From: Grammothele lineata | Lineage: Eukaryota; Basidiomycota; Agaricomycetes; Polyporales; Polyporaceae | Assembly: GCA_002150815.3 (NCBI GenBank) | Contig: NDFF03000108.1 | Coordinates: forward strand, 85,726 to 149,725 | Reading direction: 5' to 3' | Length of the DNA stretch: 64,000 nt | In this document: one piece after another, positions 31,666 through 42,239 of the stretch | How the letters are laid out: every line of letters starts with the position of its first letter | Position numbering within the stretch: position 1 is the stretch's first letter | Position numbers and translations under genes: made by a program | The notes under the pieces: model-generated | Databases searched by the model: none | Seen by the model: only the letters and a program-made list of their open reading frames with translations | Told to the model about the DNA's origin: nothing

Positions 31666-33625
31666 ATGGGGTCCAGTTTGGCCGACATAATCACCTTTAC
31701 CAATTTCATCGTCGCCAAACAAACCGCATCGCCTTGCGCCCCCATCCGACTCTGCTCAAAGGATGATATATCCATGATACGACGTTATATTGCAGACCTG
31801 ATCAACGTGCCACCCTCTCGGGTGGTTATTTGGAAAGTACGCTGCATCTAAGCACTCATCTTGGCACCCCTGTGACGTTGAATAGCCCAAAGATTACATG
31901 CCATCGGTGCTTGAAAGTTTTTTGTCACAATACAGAGCTAGCGGACGCCATCTGAACCGCTTCTGCGAGGATCTCGCTCGTTATGAAGGCCAATGCATAT
32001 CCTCCGTCTTTCCTCACACCGGCAAACGTCCTACCGCACTCGTGGCGGAGATCCTGCCAGTCACTGCTGCCAACGATTATGGGGGCGAGACGACTCCAGA
32101 GTTGATGCAAATAAGACAGCGTACGTGTCTTCGTTCGTTCGTTCGTTCGTTCGTTCTCTTCTCAGACTTTTTCTAGGTTTCGAAGCATGGAAGAGACAGG
32201 CCGTCACGATGCTCCCTATAGATCACCAACACAGTGATTACCTCCTGTCCCAGGACAAGCTACCCTCTATCTCTTACGATGACTACAGCCAATGCTCCGC
32301 CTTTGCCGTTGCTCCTGTCGAATTCTACCATCCAGCCTTCGCCTCCTTTTGCCACCAAGCACAAGATCGCAGTCTAGAAATGCTTCCGGGGCTCCTCGAT
32401 AAAATCAAAGAGCTCAAGGAGTACGCGTCGAGACTAAAGAATGGCAAGCATTCTTGCTATGCGACCATCACGAATATGTTGGCCAAGATTTTGCAAGAGT
32501 CTTTCCCCCAGACAAACAGAGTTCATAGCTCGTCGGCCGACACTGTTATCGTGTATCCACACTCCGACCCATCATCAGGTCCGCCTGCATTGGTGTTCAT
32601 ACAGGAGAACCGTAGTTCCGCATTTCCAGGCGATGCCCTCGCCCAAGGCTCGGATTGCTTCATTGAGTATTGGCTACATCGGGATCAAGAGGTACGTTCA
32701 TTATACCAAGTCACCACATATGCTCAAGACTCCGTAGGGCCTTCTGGAAACCTCTTGTGCCCCGTCCTTTGTCGTGTCTATCCAAGGCCCTTATATCCAG
32801 ATCAGTGGCGCAATATGGACCACTCGCCCAATCGTGCAGCCCCTGACAGACTACATTCGGTTGGCGGACAGACACATGAACGATGACGACCACACCTTGC
32901 GGATCATGCGTATCGTCATGGCTTTGATCAACGCTACTCGTCAGCTCGTGCGCTACTACTACTTCGGGCCGGCAGCGTTTTTCAACCCACGGACACGCTT
33001 CTTCCCCGCCGTCTCCGGTTTCACCACTGCGGATGGGAAGACAGTCAAGCTGGAATTTCTTCGTCCACTGAAGGATCCCTACGAGTTTTGTACCGTCTTT
33101 CAGGCCCGCGCATCCATCCCGGGTGACCAAGGCACCAGCCATCCTCCCAGTCAGACGGACGTTGTCGTCAAGTTCGTCCACCGCTATGGTGAGCGCGCGC
33201 ACCGTCTGCTCGCGGACGCTGGCTTCGCCCCCAAGTTGCTCTACTGCGACCCCGTGTACCCAGGCTGCGACGAGCCCAAGATGGTCGTGATGGAGCACCT
33301 GCAGGGCAAGACGCTCAGCGACGTTGGGAGGAGCGAAGGCGATCCCCGCCCGGCCGTGCACGAAGCGCGAGCGATCCTCGCCGCGCAGCTGCCCAAGCCA
33401 CTCGTGCACGGGGACCTCAGGTGGCCGAACATCTTGCTCGAAGACGCGCCGGAAGGCACGGACCTGCGGAAGCGGGGGAGGATTCTGGACTTCGACTGGG
33501 CTGGGGAGGAGGGCGAGGTGCGGTATCCGTTCGACTTATTCATGAGGACCAAATGGGTGGTCGGAGTGGAGCCCGGGGGCCCGATCTTGGCCGCGCACGA
33601 CGAGCAGATGGTAGAGATCCTGTAG
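31666..33625 (+). CDS. Fungal protein-kinase-like protein with possible Crinkler-type ubiquitin-like N-terminus
   Basis: Four exons (31666-31836, 31886-32120, 32177-32691, 32738-33625) give about 602 residues. Residues about 30-57 (DDISMIRRYIADLINVPP, then VVIWK) have the beta-grasp rhythm seen at the front of Crinkler-type and related fungal proteins. The middle (about 60-330) is unassigned. The C-terminal kinase-like lobe has VVVKFVHRYGE (beta-3 lysine), MVVMEHLQGKTL (hinge), LVHGDLRWPNIL (catalytic loop) and ILDFDWAGEEGE (metal-binding DFD). Activity is plausible because K, D and the DFD are present. Targets are unknown. Intron 2 carries a TTCG repeat. The first exon is the least certain. 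Confidence 0.75.
32130..32156. repeat. (TTCG)n microsatellite inside an intron
   Basis: Nearly seven TTCG units fill half of the 56-bp intron 32121-32176 of the kinase-like gene. Changes in copy number would alter intron length but not the protein. Confidence 0.95.
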
Positions 33626-33817
33626 GTATGCGAGACGACACTATTGTGTCTTATTTGCATCGTATTTGTATCGCTGTATCCTTGATGAAATTGTGCGATA
33701 GCGAAGGTCACCCACAATCATCAGGTTTGCGGCATACCATGAACCATGAATCGATTGAACATCAGCACCACATTACATCTTTCGCCCCGTTGTCTCGGAC
33801 CATCGGCAACACTCTAC

Positions 33818-35989
33818 TTACATCCTCAACGCCTCCAGTCGCTGCTCGATCCCCGTACCCTCCATCGCCTCCGGGTCTACAGTGACAATCGCACCTCGCT
33901 TACCGGGGGACGCTTCACGCGCGCGCCTCTCCGGCGTAGTCCCCACCTCGAAGTTCCCGAAGTTATTCGGACTCTCGGACACGCGCTCGCCCCATCCGCG
34001 CTGGACGATCTCCTCCACCCTGTTCAGCGCCGTGTGCCGCGCGCGGTAGCGCTCCGCCGGAGTCCCACCGCGCGTCGACGACACTGACACCGAGATCCCG
34101 GAGTCCGAATACATCGAGGCCACCGTCTCGTTCCGCTCCGTTCGCGCTAGGGCGGGTGCCGGATGGGTCTTCTTTAGCCGTGCGCGGTACGGCGAGTCGT
34201 CCGCGGTCGAGGGGAACGGCAGCGGTGGAGGCGAGCGTGCAGTGCGCAGCTTGTTGTGCGCTTTGCCCTCGGGCGATGCGGACGGGGACAAGGCGGCAGC
34301 GGCGCGGTCGGCGGCGCTCACACCGGGAGAGGAGCTGAGCGGAAACGAGATGAGGGCGAGCGAGGGTGACGAGCCGAAGAAAAGTTGTGCCTCGAGCGGT
34401 GGTGACGTCACGCGTGGTGGACTGGCGGGCAGGATGGACGAGTCGACGCGCGGGATGGCTGCAGGGCGCACTGGACGCGCTGACGAGGATAGAGTGTCGG
34501 AGCACGCGGCGGACTCGGAGGAGAGCGTGCGGGCCGGGGTGCTGGTGGCGGACGGCGGGAAGGGGCTGCAGCGCTTGTCCTCGGCCGTACGGCGCACAGG
34601 CTTGGGGGTGAATTTGTCTGAGGGCCGGCGATCCTTAGGTTTCCCAGCTCCGCTTGCCTTGGTCGGTGTCCGCGAAAGCGAGACGAGTGTGCCGTCTTCG
34701 GTGTGCAAGAAACCAGAATCAGGATCCTCCATCAGGATACGGAAGCCAGGGGGAGACCAGACGAGCTCAGAGCGATCACGAGACGCCGTCGAACGTCGCG
34801 AAGGAGTTCCATTGGTGGCGGAGGTAGTGCCTTCCCTCCTGCGGATTGAGAGAGAGGTTCCCATGCGTTCAGGCTGCCTAGCATCGTCCACATCGTCGGT
34901 ACCAGTACGCTCGTAGACAGGCTGGGGTCGACGCAGAGTTCCGAAGCGTAGACGTTCCAAAAGGCCCCGGCGGATGGATTTGTTCCGAGCAGTGTCGTAA
35001 GCAGTAGCTTCTTCTCCGTCACTCAGCGCGTCATACGTATCAGACGTCACCTGCCGCCTAGAATCTCGAGCGCTGGTAGTGCATCGCGGATGAGAAGCAG
35101 GAAAAGATGTGTTGGCCAAGAATGGGTCGTCCTCAGCGGGGTCCGTGACGTCCTTGGCGGGAGGTTCTGGCGGTTCACTAGAGACAGAATGAGACCGACC
35201 ACGTTGACTACCCTCCGGCTGATCTTGCTGATCTTGAGGGTGAAGGGAGCGTATACTAGACCGTGTTGGCGTACGAGGGAACGTGGAAGGATGAACCGCC
35301 GTCCCATTAGGAGCACCGTGCCGAAAGACCGAAGGCGGGGCATAGGCCGGTCCGGACTTGAAGACGGATCCCCTGGGTCGTGATGTCCGGAGGCGACGAA
35401 AGAATATCCACGCGGCGGCAGCACCTGCCACTAGACCGAGAGCCCCGAAGATGGGAGCGAGGTAGGCTATGTTGAAACTACGAGGGTTCTTCCCGACGCG
35501 GGTGCGGTTCACGGAGACGGAGGACTCGCTGCTCAAAGGTGGAAGAGCAGTGATGCGAGTAAAACCCCGGGATGTGGTAGAAGAGGGTGCTAGAGACGTA
35601 GGTGTGGGGGTATAGGACGAAGGGGGAATAGACGAAGGTGATGAGGATACCTCGGCCGTGGTGGTCGTTGGATCTTGGGTGCTCGAAGTGTTTGTTAGAG
35701 CAACAGATGACGTACTAGTAGGACTGGCTATCCCCAGCACATTAGACGGCACCGTAGGCGCACTAGACGTCTTCCCCCAATCGTTATAATCCGGATAAGG
35801 CCACCAGTCGACGGAGGCCGGAGAAGCGGTTGCTTGACGCGCACGCAAGGATGGAGGTGATGAGTCGAGAACGTAACCCGCCGGATGACTTCGAACATGA
35901 CTCGTCATAGTGACAGCTATGCAGACCAACGGCCAGAGCCGCAGGCAGAGGGATGACCTGCAAGTCGCGACCAGCGTAGGAAGGTTCAT
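33818..35989 (-). CDS. Single-pass membrane protein with mucin-like outer part, unknown function
   Basis: One uninterrupted exon encodes 723 residues, unusual in this intron-rich window. A hydrophobic signal (LCLRLWPLVCIAVTM) is followed by a short WWPYPDYNDWG stretch and about 100 Ser/Thr/Pro residues likely to be O-glycosylated. One membrane helix (IAYLAPIFGALGLVAGAAAA, about 175-197) follows, then a long basic, Ser/Pro-rich inner part. Near the C-terminus ERYRARHTALNRVEEIVQRG and ESPNNFG look like a conserved docking helix. The layout resembles surface sensors such as WSC/Msb2 types, but no such domain is seen. The gene at 57383-59044 has the same architecture but no obvious sequence relation. 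Confidence 0.8.
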   Translation of the reverse strand: MNLPTLVATCRSSLCLRLWPLVCIAVTMTSHVRSHPAGYVLDSSPPSLRARQATASPASVDWWPYPDYNDWGKTSSAPTVPSNVLGIASPTSTSSVALTNTSSTQDPTTTTAEVSSSPSSIPPSSYTPTPTSLAPSSTTSRGFTRITALPPLSSESSVSVNRTRVGKNPRSFNIAYLAPIFGALGLVAGAAAAWIFFRRLRTSRPRGSVFKSGPAYAPPSVFRHGAPNGTAVHPSTFPRTPTRSSIRSLHPQDQQDQPEGSQRGRSHSVSSEPPEPPAKDVTDPAEDDPFLANTSFPASHPRCTTSARDSRRQVTSDTYDALSDGEEATAYDTARNKSIRRGLLERLRFGTLRRPQPVYERTGTDDVDDARQPERMGTSLSIRRREGTTSATNGTPSRRSTASRDRSELVWSPPGFRILMEDPDSGFLHTEDGTLVSLSRTPTKASGAGKPKDRRPSDKFTPKPVRRTAEDKRCSPFPPSATSTPARTLSSESAACSDTLSSSARPVRPAAIPRVDSSILPASPPRVTSPPLEAQLFFGSSPSLALISFPLSSSPGVSAADRAAAALSPSASPEGKAHNKLRTARSPPPLPFPSTADDSPYRARLKKTHPAPALARTERNETVASMYSDSGISVSVSSTRGGTPAERYRARHTALNRVEEIVQRGWGERVSESPNNFGNFEVGTTPERRAREASPGKRGAIVTVDPEAMEGTGIEQRLEALRM

Positions 35990-36681
35990 CCTAGATTCCG
36001 ATCAGGTTCTTGAACGTATCGGAACTAGGCGAAACACTTACGCTCAACTGTGGGTACCAAGGTACAGCAAGGGAAGGGGGGGTGGCGAGAAAGGACAAGC
36101 TTAGAAGTGTAGGACAGGGCATTGAGGCCCTTCCTGCGGCTGACCAAGTTGAAGACCGGCCCACGTAGCTGACGATGTATCAGACCCTTCACGTATTCAG
36201 ACGCAACCGCCTAGAGTGTACAGGTACTCACTTCTCCAAGGACTTATCAGATACTCGAGTCTATTCCGGTCGAACTCGATACTCCCAACAGCATCTCACG
36301 GTTTGCCCAAATTCTCGTAGATAGTACTACCGTACAGCAGCGAACTTCTAGGATGGTAACAATTGTAGCTGTCCCGGGTAGTAGTCGTGAAGGCCATTGA
36401 CCATTGGACAGCCTCGGTCGAGCGTTGAATCATAGAGGAAAACAGGGAGCTAGTAAGTAGCCAAGGTGAGGCGACGCGACTTGAAAGACTCGAGCTGAAC
36501 TCACTTGTAGCGATCACTTCTCAAAAGTCATGTGACCGCGAGAACGGCATTGTCAACAACTCGCGATTTGGCACCGGTCCGAACTCAACCAGCGAAAGTC
36601 GCTAGCAAGCTATCGCCACTTTGCCCTCTCTCCCACCATCGGGTCCGGAATTCATCAGGTCGTTCGCTCGCTATCCGACTA
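35990..36681. other. Intergenic region; nothing recognised
   Basis: It holds the promoter of the membrane-protein gene (minus strand) and the upstream part of the GTPase-like gene. An open frame from 36532 continues into that gene and may hold more of its N-terminus. Confidence 0.35.
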
Positions 36682-37427
36682 ATGCTTGGGTCCATTTGTA
36701 ACTTGGTTGGTGTACCAACTCGTCCACCAAGTTCAATATCGGTCGATATGTGTGGTAAGCTCAAATTGTCTTCTCGTTCCCTTCGGTTTTTGATCGTGAA
36801 TGCAATATCACCGTCATAGGCGCACCAAACAGCGGGAGGAAGGCACTACGCTCAATATTGGTATGTCTGTTACTTCCATCACATGCTTAAGCCCTCTCAA
36901 ACACGCCGCAGGATGAGGCCTTGTACAAGCGCCCTCAGGACGGACAGCATTTCACGTTCCGAAAGCCATGTTCAGAGGCAACACCCATGTCAGCTGATAT
37001 CGCGCTTGTGACTTGTGATGCACAAAATCCGTACCCAATGTTGGAGCAATTGGTGAAAGGAATACACGAGCGTTCATCGACGGTGTGTGTTGTGCTGACG
37101 AAACTTGATCTCGTCCGTCGAGATCTTGTTCCTGGACATCGTGACTACGTCGGGCACATGCGAAAGATCGCGTACCGCTATGACGTTCATTGTATTGCTG
37201 TCAGTTCGAGGTCTAAGGAGGGGATTGAGGATTTGCTTGCATATATCGGTAAGTTATGTCATCTGGTGTGGCGAATCGTGCTGATGATGCCGCTAGCAAA
37301 TACTTTGCATCCCACTCCAATGTCGTGCAGACAAGGCTTCAGGACATTCCTTATGGCTTGTCATGATATGACTATGGATTTGGTTGCTTTCTTCTTCGCC
37401 TTGCCCCTACCAAAACCGCTGCCACCC
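36682..37427 (+). CDS. Degenerate small-GTPase-like protein, possibly fused to the next kinase
   Basis: Exons 36682-36754, 36820-36860, 36912-37248 and 37297-37427 read in one frame. A P-loop-like stretch, CGAPNSGRKALRSIL, stands where Ras-type proteins have GxxxxGK[ST]; here the key position is Arg and the Ser/Thr is Lys, so nucleotide binding may be lost. VCVVLTKLDLV corresponds to the N/TKxD base-recognition motif, and CIAVSSRSKEGIEDLL to the SAK loop. The last exon runs in frame into the kinase exon at 37476, which would make a 476-residue fusion. Alternatively the kinase starts on its own ATG at 37368. The N-terminal start is uncertain. Confidence 0.45.
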
Positions 37428-38324
37428 GTGAGTACCATATTTTCCCTCGTCTACCAATTCTGATGCCCCCCATAGCCAAACGCTGAACTGGAGACGCTTG
37501 CCAGTGTTACCGATGTCTCATCTTTGCAAGGCGATATAGAGTGGGGGGACGCGCTGAAACAACGTCTTGGCTTCCCCGACGAGACCATGGCGGTTCGTCG
37601 AGTCACTCGCTCCCTAATCTTCAAGACATACCTCCCCCCTTCTGAGATCGCGGCGATGCAGTTTGCGCGGGCGAATACTTCCATTCCGCTGCCGCGCATA
37701 TACTGTTCTCCGGCTGGCCTCACCTTCATGGATCTCATCGACGGGAAAATGCTCTGGGAATGCTGGGACAGCCTCAGTCGTTTCATGCGCTTCCGCGTCG
37801 CCTGCACCCTTCGCCTGTACGTCAAGCAGATGCACGCTCTCCGAGGACCAAGAGTTGGCGCTGTGGACGATGGATACGTACAAGGCGCTCTCTTCGAGGA
37901 CTACGTATACGCTCCTTCGCGCTCTCCATCGCATTTTCGCCGATTCTGTGAGCTAGTCGCGTACGAAGGATGGAAAACCCGTGCGATGCTCGAACAAGAC
38001 AGAACTGGCGTTGTTCCCGCACTTCCTGTCCCAACTCTTGACTGGACCCCCGTCTTCATTCACGGCGACCTTAATGCAAGCAACCTTCTACTCGACTGCC
38101 ACGGTTCCTTATGGGTTATTGACTGGGGGATGTCCGGATTTTACCCAGCGTCCATGGAGTCCTGCGCTTTCCGCCTTGTTGACGAAATTCTACACCCTGA
38201 TACCCCCACTTCGTGGACTACACTACGGTCGTTCATGATGGGTCGCACATCAACATCTGTGGACGAATTTTGGTACGATTTCTATTCGGCGATTCATCGT
38301 TTCCCTAGCAGGAGGGAATTTTAA
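37368..38324 (+). CDS. APH/choline-kinase-like phosphotransferase
   Basis: Exons 37368-37427 and 37476-38324 give about 302 residues, starting MTMDLVAFFFALPLPKPLPP. VRRVTRSLIFKTYLPP holds the likely ATP lysine (IFK), and FMDLIDGKMLWECW is the hinge. FIHGDLNASNLLLD is the catalytic HGDxxxxN loop, and LWVIDWGMSGFYPASME is the metal-binding DWG. All core residues are present, so an active small-molecule or protein kinase of the fungal APH-like group is likely. Its substrate is not known. The upstream GTPase-like exons join it in frame, so the two may be one gene. Confidence 0.75.
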
Positions 38325-38460
38325 TCTCTTCTCTCTTCTCTCGGGTACATATGAGACGAAATCCGATTCTCTCTTTCATGTTATGTAACATCTCTGATGA
38401 TCCAGCCCATTCTTCAGTTGATAGTAGCGGCCTTTGCTTGGAGGCCTGCGAAAAATTTAG

Positions 38461-39210
38461 TCAGAAACAACGCCAAAAAGTGGTTTCTTCGTAGACTGGC
38501 GAACCTGTTGGGTCGTAGAACGTCCCTTGGACTGGAGGGTACGGTACGCTGCCCGCGCTCCTCTCTGCGAAAGCTCGCACCTCTTCCAAGACTCGATCCA
38601 AGTCCGCCGCAGCAATCCAGCCCATACCAACGAACTGCTTCAGCAACTCGAGCTGCCAGAAGAGGCATCCGCTGCCTTTGGGGTTGAACTTGTAAAACTG
38701 GCGGCGCTGCCTAAACACCGCGGTATCGAGGATGGCCCGCATGGTCACGGGGGCTTGGAACACAATCTGACTGGCCACACCAGCAGAACGAGAGCGCAGC
38801 GGCTCGCTACTGAGACGCGCCAAGACTTGCAGACAGCCAAAGAGGTTTTCACTGTCGCACTCGACGGCCGTCCCGCCAGCTGAGCTGCTTGGCACAGCGT
38901 AGTACACGTGATCCTGAGGTTGGAACATGTCCAAAGATACGCCATGCCAGGACACCTGTCTCGCATCAACCTCAGCGCCCGTTGCGGCAGCGTTAGTGCC
39001 CGTACCCGGGGCCGGTGTCGCAATGTTCATTTGGAGTTGGTAGCTTGTCCTCCAGTGACGTAGTTTTCCCCCGCCACACCACAGAATCACCGAGGTCATT
39101 AACCCATCCAGCACCGGGTCCGGGACCTTTGATTCCACGGGAGGGTGCACCAAATCTTGTGTGAAATTCATCTTGTCATGGAGTAAATGAGAGATACGTT
39201 CAAATGGCAT
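38461..39210 (-). CDS. DUF7770-like fungal protein
   Basis: A single exon encodes 249 residues. Residues about 48-62 (GGKLRHWRTSYQLQM) and the C-terminal block FNPKGSGCLFWQLELLKQFV...YPPVQGTFYD fit the 'H-W' and 'G-x-G-C-x-x-W ... P-x-P-x-Q-G-T-F' layout I associate with DUF7770 proteins of filamentous fungi. No function is known for that family. The ATG at 39210 was chosen over an upstream non-ATG codon. The gene is convergent with the APH-like kinase, with 136 bp between the stops. Confidence 0.55.
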   Translation of the reverse strand: MPFERISHLLHDKMNFTQDLVHPPVESKVPDPVLDGLMTSVILWCGGGKLRHWRTSYQLQMNIATPAPGTGTNAAATGAEVDARQVSWHGVSLDMFQPQDHVYYAVPSSSAGGTAVECDSENLFGCLQVLARLSSEPLRSRSAGVASQIVFQAPVTMRAILDTAVFRQRRQFYKFNPKGSGCLFWQLELLKQFVGMGWIAAADLDRVLEEVRAFAERSAGSVPYPPVQGTFYDPTGSPVYEETTFWRCF

Positions 39211-40303
39211 AACCAAGGGGAACTTCAGCCTGAGAGACGCACATTGGGTTTAGGACTCCGAGCCTGAGAGGCTGACGATCTTTCGACGGTGGGGGTTCAA
39301 GTGGCCGGTGCAGTATACGAGATCAAACCGTTGTTTATATACCTCCATCCGAACAACGGGCCCACGCCAGTGTTCCACGAGACAGCGTCACCGACCAAAC
39401 AGCACATCGATGTTCTCAGGCCCGTACGGCATAGTATCTCTGTTGATTGCTCCCGGGCGACCTCAATTGGCGGTAAAACGGTGACGCGATGGAAAACGGT
39501 AATCCGCCGAGCACAAGGATTGCTTCTAGGTTATTTGGAGAAGCACGAATGTGGTCTGATTACGCGCGCATCTATACCACCCGTAGGAAGAGGCGTTGTT
39601 GGCTGAGCTTCTAAACCATCGATGGTCGCGCGCTATGCGTGAAACCCGGCACGCACAATAAAGGGAGGGCCATATGCTGTCAAAGATGCCTGACCAGGCA
39701 CGCAATACTCGGAAGACGCGATTCGGAGTCCCGCTGAATCCGAGTCCCCGCTGATACTACGGTAATAAGCGTACCATGCCTACTACGTCCCGGACTGTTC
39801 CCCTTCGGCCTCATGTCTAGACCACAGGGATGAAGTGTGCGTTAGAGCGCAGGTGAAGTTCAAATTTTAAAACTTTTTCTTAGGAATGACGCCGTGGACG
39901 GCGCTGCGTGCGGCGTGCAGTGAGACAATAACCAGTATCATCACAGTGTGAGAACTTTAGCCTGATCCTGACCAGCAATGGTCCAGCCTGAGGGCTCGAA
40001 TGTCAGATCTTGGACATGACGCATGAGGCCAGACGCCAGAAGCCTCGAGGCCTTGAGGCCTTGCCAAATAACCTAGCGAGGTAATGGCGGGGCAGGTTTG
40101 AGTTCGACTCACTGGCAGTACCCTTTGTACTCAAGTACGATTCTCAGACACGTGCGCGCGCCTCAGGCTGCTGACGGAATACGATTAACGCCACGTCATC
40201 ATGATATTGTCAGCGGCTTCGAGTCTCTCTTTCATCCGACACTCCTGTTCTCAGCTTCCCTTACAGCTACCGTCGAAGTTTGAGAAGTTTTATCTACAAC
40301 CTT
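39211..40303. other. Intergenic region; nothing recognised
   Basis: It carries the promoters of the DUF7770-like gene and of the sirtuin. A short open frame (39289-39606, +) has no recognisable content. A GGCCT-rich stretch (cctcgaggccttgaggcctt) lies near 40043-40062. Confidence 0.4.
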
Positions 40304-41401
40304 ATGAGTGACCAGGAGACCACCGCAGTAGAGTTTCGGGATGCTTTACGGGGCAGTCGGCATATCGTCGTGATTGCTGGTGCGGGGCTTTCAGCAGCTT
40401 CCGGTACGCGCTTGCTCTCCCATCCAAAGGTCAAAGCTTACATACACATTGCAGGCATCCCGACTTTCCGTGACGGGGGAGGGATGTGGCGTTCATTGGA
40501 CGCGACATCTCTAGCGACCCCTGAAGCCTTCAAAGAGAATCCATCCTTAGTGTGGCAGTTCTACCACTATCGCAGAACCAAGTAAGCATAGATATGTGAC
40601 AAGTGAAAGCGTTCACTGGACCGAACACTTTCACCTACGCGTCTTAGGGCATCTCAAGCACGTCCGAATGCCGCTCACGAGTTACTGGCAAAGATGTCCT
40701 CTCCTGCCTACTTGAGAAAGGTGGCACCGGCGTCGAAGTCGTTCCATCTTGTCACGCAGAACGTGGACAGACTGTCCGTGCAATCTCTGGAAGCTCTGAC
40801 AGCCGAACTCTCTCGTAAGGACGCCGACAAGCCTGAGACAACCACAGCGCGAAAGCGGGTGGTGTTCCCCAACTCTATCTATGAGATGCATGGTCGGATT
40901 TACGATGTCAAATGTACACAATGCGATTATTGCCAGGAAGATACCTCAAACCCACTCTGTCCCGCCCTCGGTGCTGCCGACGCAAACTTCAAGGACTATC
41001 ACGACGCCGGCACCAAGGAAGTCAGCATTCCGGTCGAGGAGCTCCCCCACTGCCCTCAGTGTAACGCTCTGGCTCGTCCAGGCGTGGTATGGTTCGGTGA
41101 GAAACCGTACCATCTCGACGAGATCAACTCCATCGTGTACAAAGCCGATATGTGTCTTGTAATCGGCACTTCGTCCACGGTATGCTACTGCATCAACATG
41201 TACACCGTTGTTCGGGTCTAACTACGGCATTCTTGTCAGGTGCGACCTGCATCAACGTATGCATACCGCGTTCAACGCCATGGTGGGAAAGTCGCTGTGT
41301 TCAATCTTGAACCCAGCGAGAAGGATGAGAGAGCGGACTTCGTGTTCAAAGGGCCATGCGAAGTCATTCTTCCCCAGCTCCTTCCAGAGCTCAACTGTTG
41401 A
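40304..41401 (+). CDS. Class III sirtuin, NAD-dependent protein deacylase (SIRT5-like)
   Basis: Four exons (40304-40403, 40455-40581, 40648-41179, 41240-41401) give 306 residues, normal for the family. [20 protein letters not shown] is the NAD-binding loop; [10 protein letters not shown] and [10 protein letters not shown] give the catalytic His. CTQCDYC...CPQC is the zinc site, [10 protein letters not shown] and GTSST close the Rossmann part, and [11 protein letters not shown] is the last strand. WQFYHYRR carries the Tyr and Arg (Y-x-x-R) that in SIRT5 bind succinyl/malonyl-lysine, so desuccinylation or demalonylation is the likely reaction. No clear mitochondrial targeting peptide is seen on the chosen start. 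Confidence 0.93.
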
Positions 41402-41635
41402 ACGATCAGAATGTCTTTTCGTGTTGACTATATTGCAGGTTCTCGTCGATCCTCTATTCGAAGTCAGAGTCATGATCAGCTTCGGTCGCCCATCTCCTCG
41501 TCTCGCCTTACACAGTATACAGCGCCGGCAGGAAATCTGCACATTTGTCATGTTCCATTTGAGAGATGTTGCAATATCCACGCATTCTACTGCCTTATCG
41601 TACTACATTCTACATTATGCCTCCATCGCGGCGAC

Positions 41636-42239
41636 TCACATCGCCCCGCTCTCCCGCCCATTGCGAGCGCGCTGGTTCTCCTCCACAGCGGCATAAACCG
41701 CGTTCCAATCGAGGCAGCGCCGCACCGGGTGCGGGTCGATGGGCCTGATATTCGACGGGTACTGGTACGGGTCGAGGTCCGTGTCGCCCCTACACAGCAC
41801 CATCTCGCGAATGTAGTTCAGGCAGTGGCGTGTGGGCTGCTCTGCGCGCTCGCTGAGCGTCTTTGTGAGCGCGTCGCGGAGGACGTCGAGACAGCGCAGT
41901 TGGTGGAACATCGAGACGAGGAAGGGTTCTTGCGCGGGCCCGAGGTGTACGAGGCCGTCCCCTGGTACGAGAGCACCCCAGGCGTCCGAGGCGTTGAGCT
42001 CATAGTGGAGGCCCGAGTCGAAGGCGAAGGCGACGGGCTTCCGTTCGACTTCCCAAACGCCGTCTGCCAGAGAGCATAAGTAGCGCGAATGGTAGAAGTA
42101 GTGAACACGTACTGTTCACGAGGTCGCTTTGGGGTGCGCGGTGCAGCCAAGTCAGGCTGATGACTTTATATGTGAGGTTGATTGTGAGGAGAACTATCGC
42201 GAAGCCAAGGGCAACGGATTCTACTCGTTTGGAGGCCAT
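41636..42239 (-). CDS. UstYa-like (DUF3328) protein with altered HxxHC motifs
   Basis: Two exons (42239-42113, 42063-41636; 49-bp intron) give 184 residues. A membrane helix (VALGFAIVLLTINLTYKVI) sits at about 8-27. VWEVERKPVAFAFDSGLHYE and VSMFHQLRCLDVLRDAL are family features, as are HCLNYIREMVLCRGDTDLDP and a C-terminal DWNAVYA block. UstYa proteins oxidise/cyclise peptides or other metabolites through two HxxHC motifs. Here the first is HQLRC (His to Arg) and the second PTRHC (His to Pro), so the usual metal-binding set is broken. It may be inactive or specialised. The intact relative lies at 45110-45844. Confidence 0.85.

Noticed and set aside
34242..34916. 224-codon plus-strand frame
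   Set aside because: Antisense of the low-complexity tail of the membrane protein at 33818-35989; no motif.
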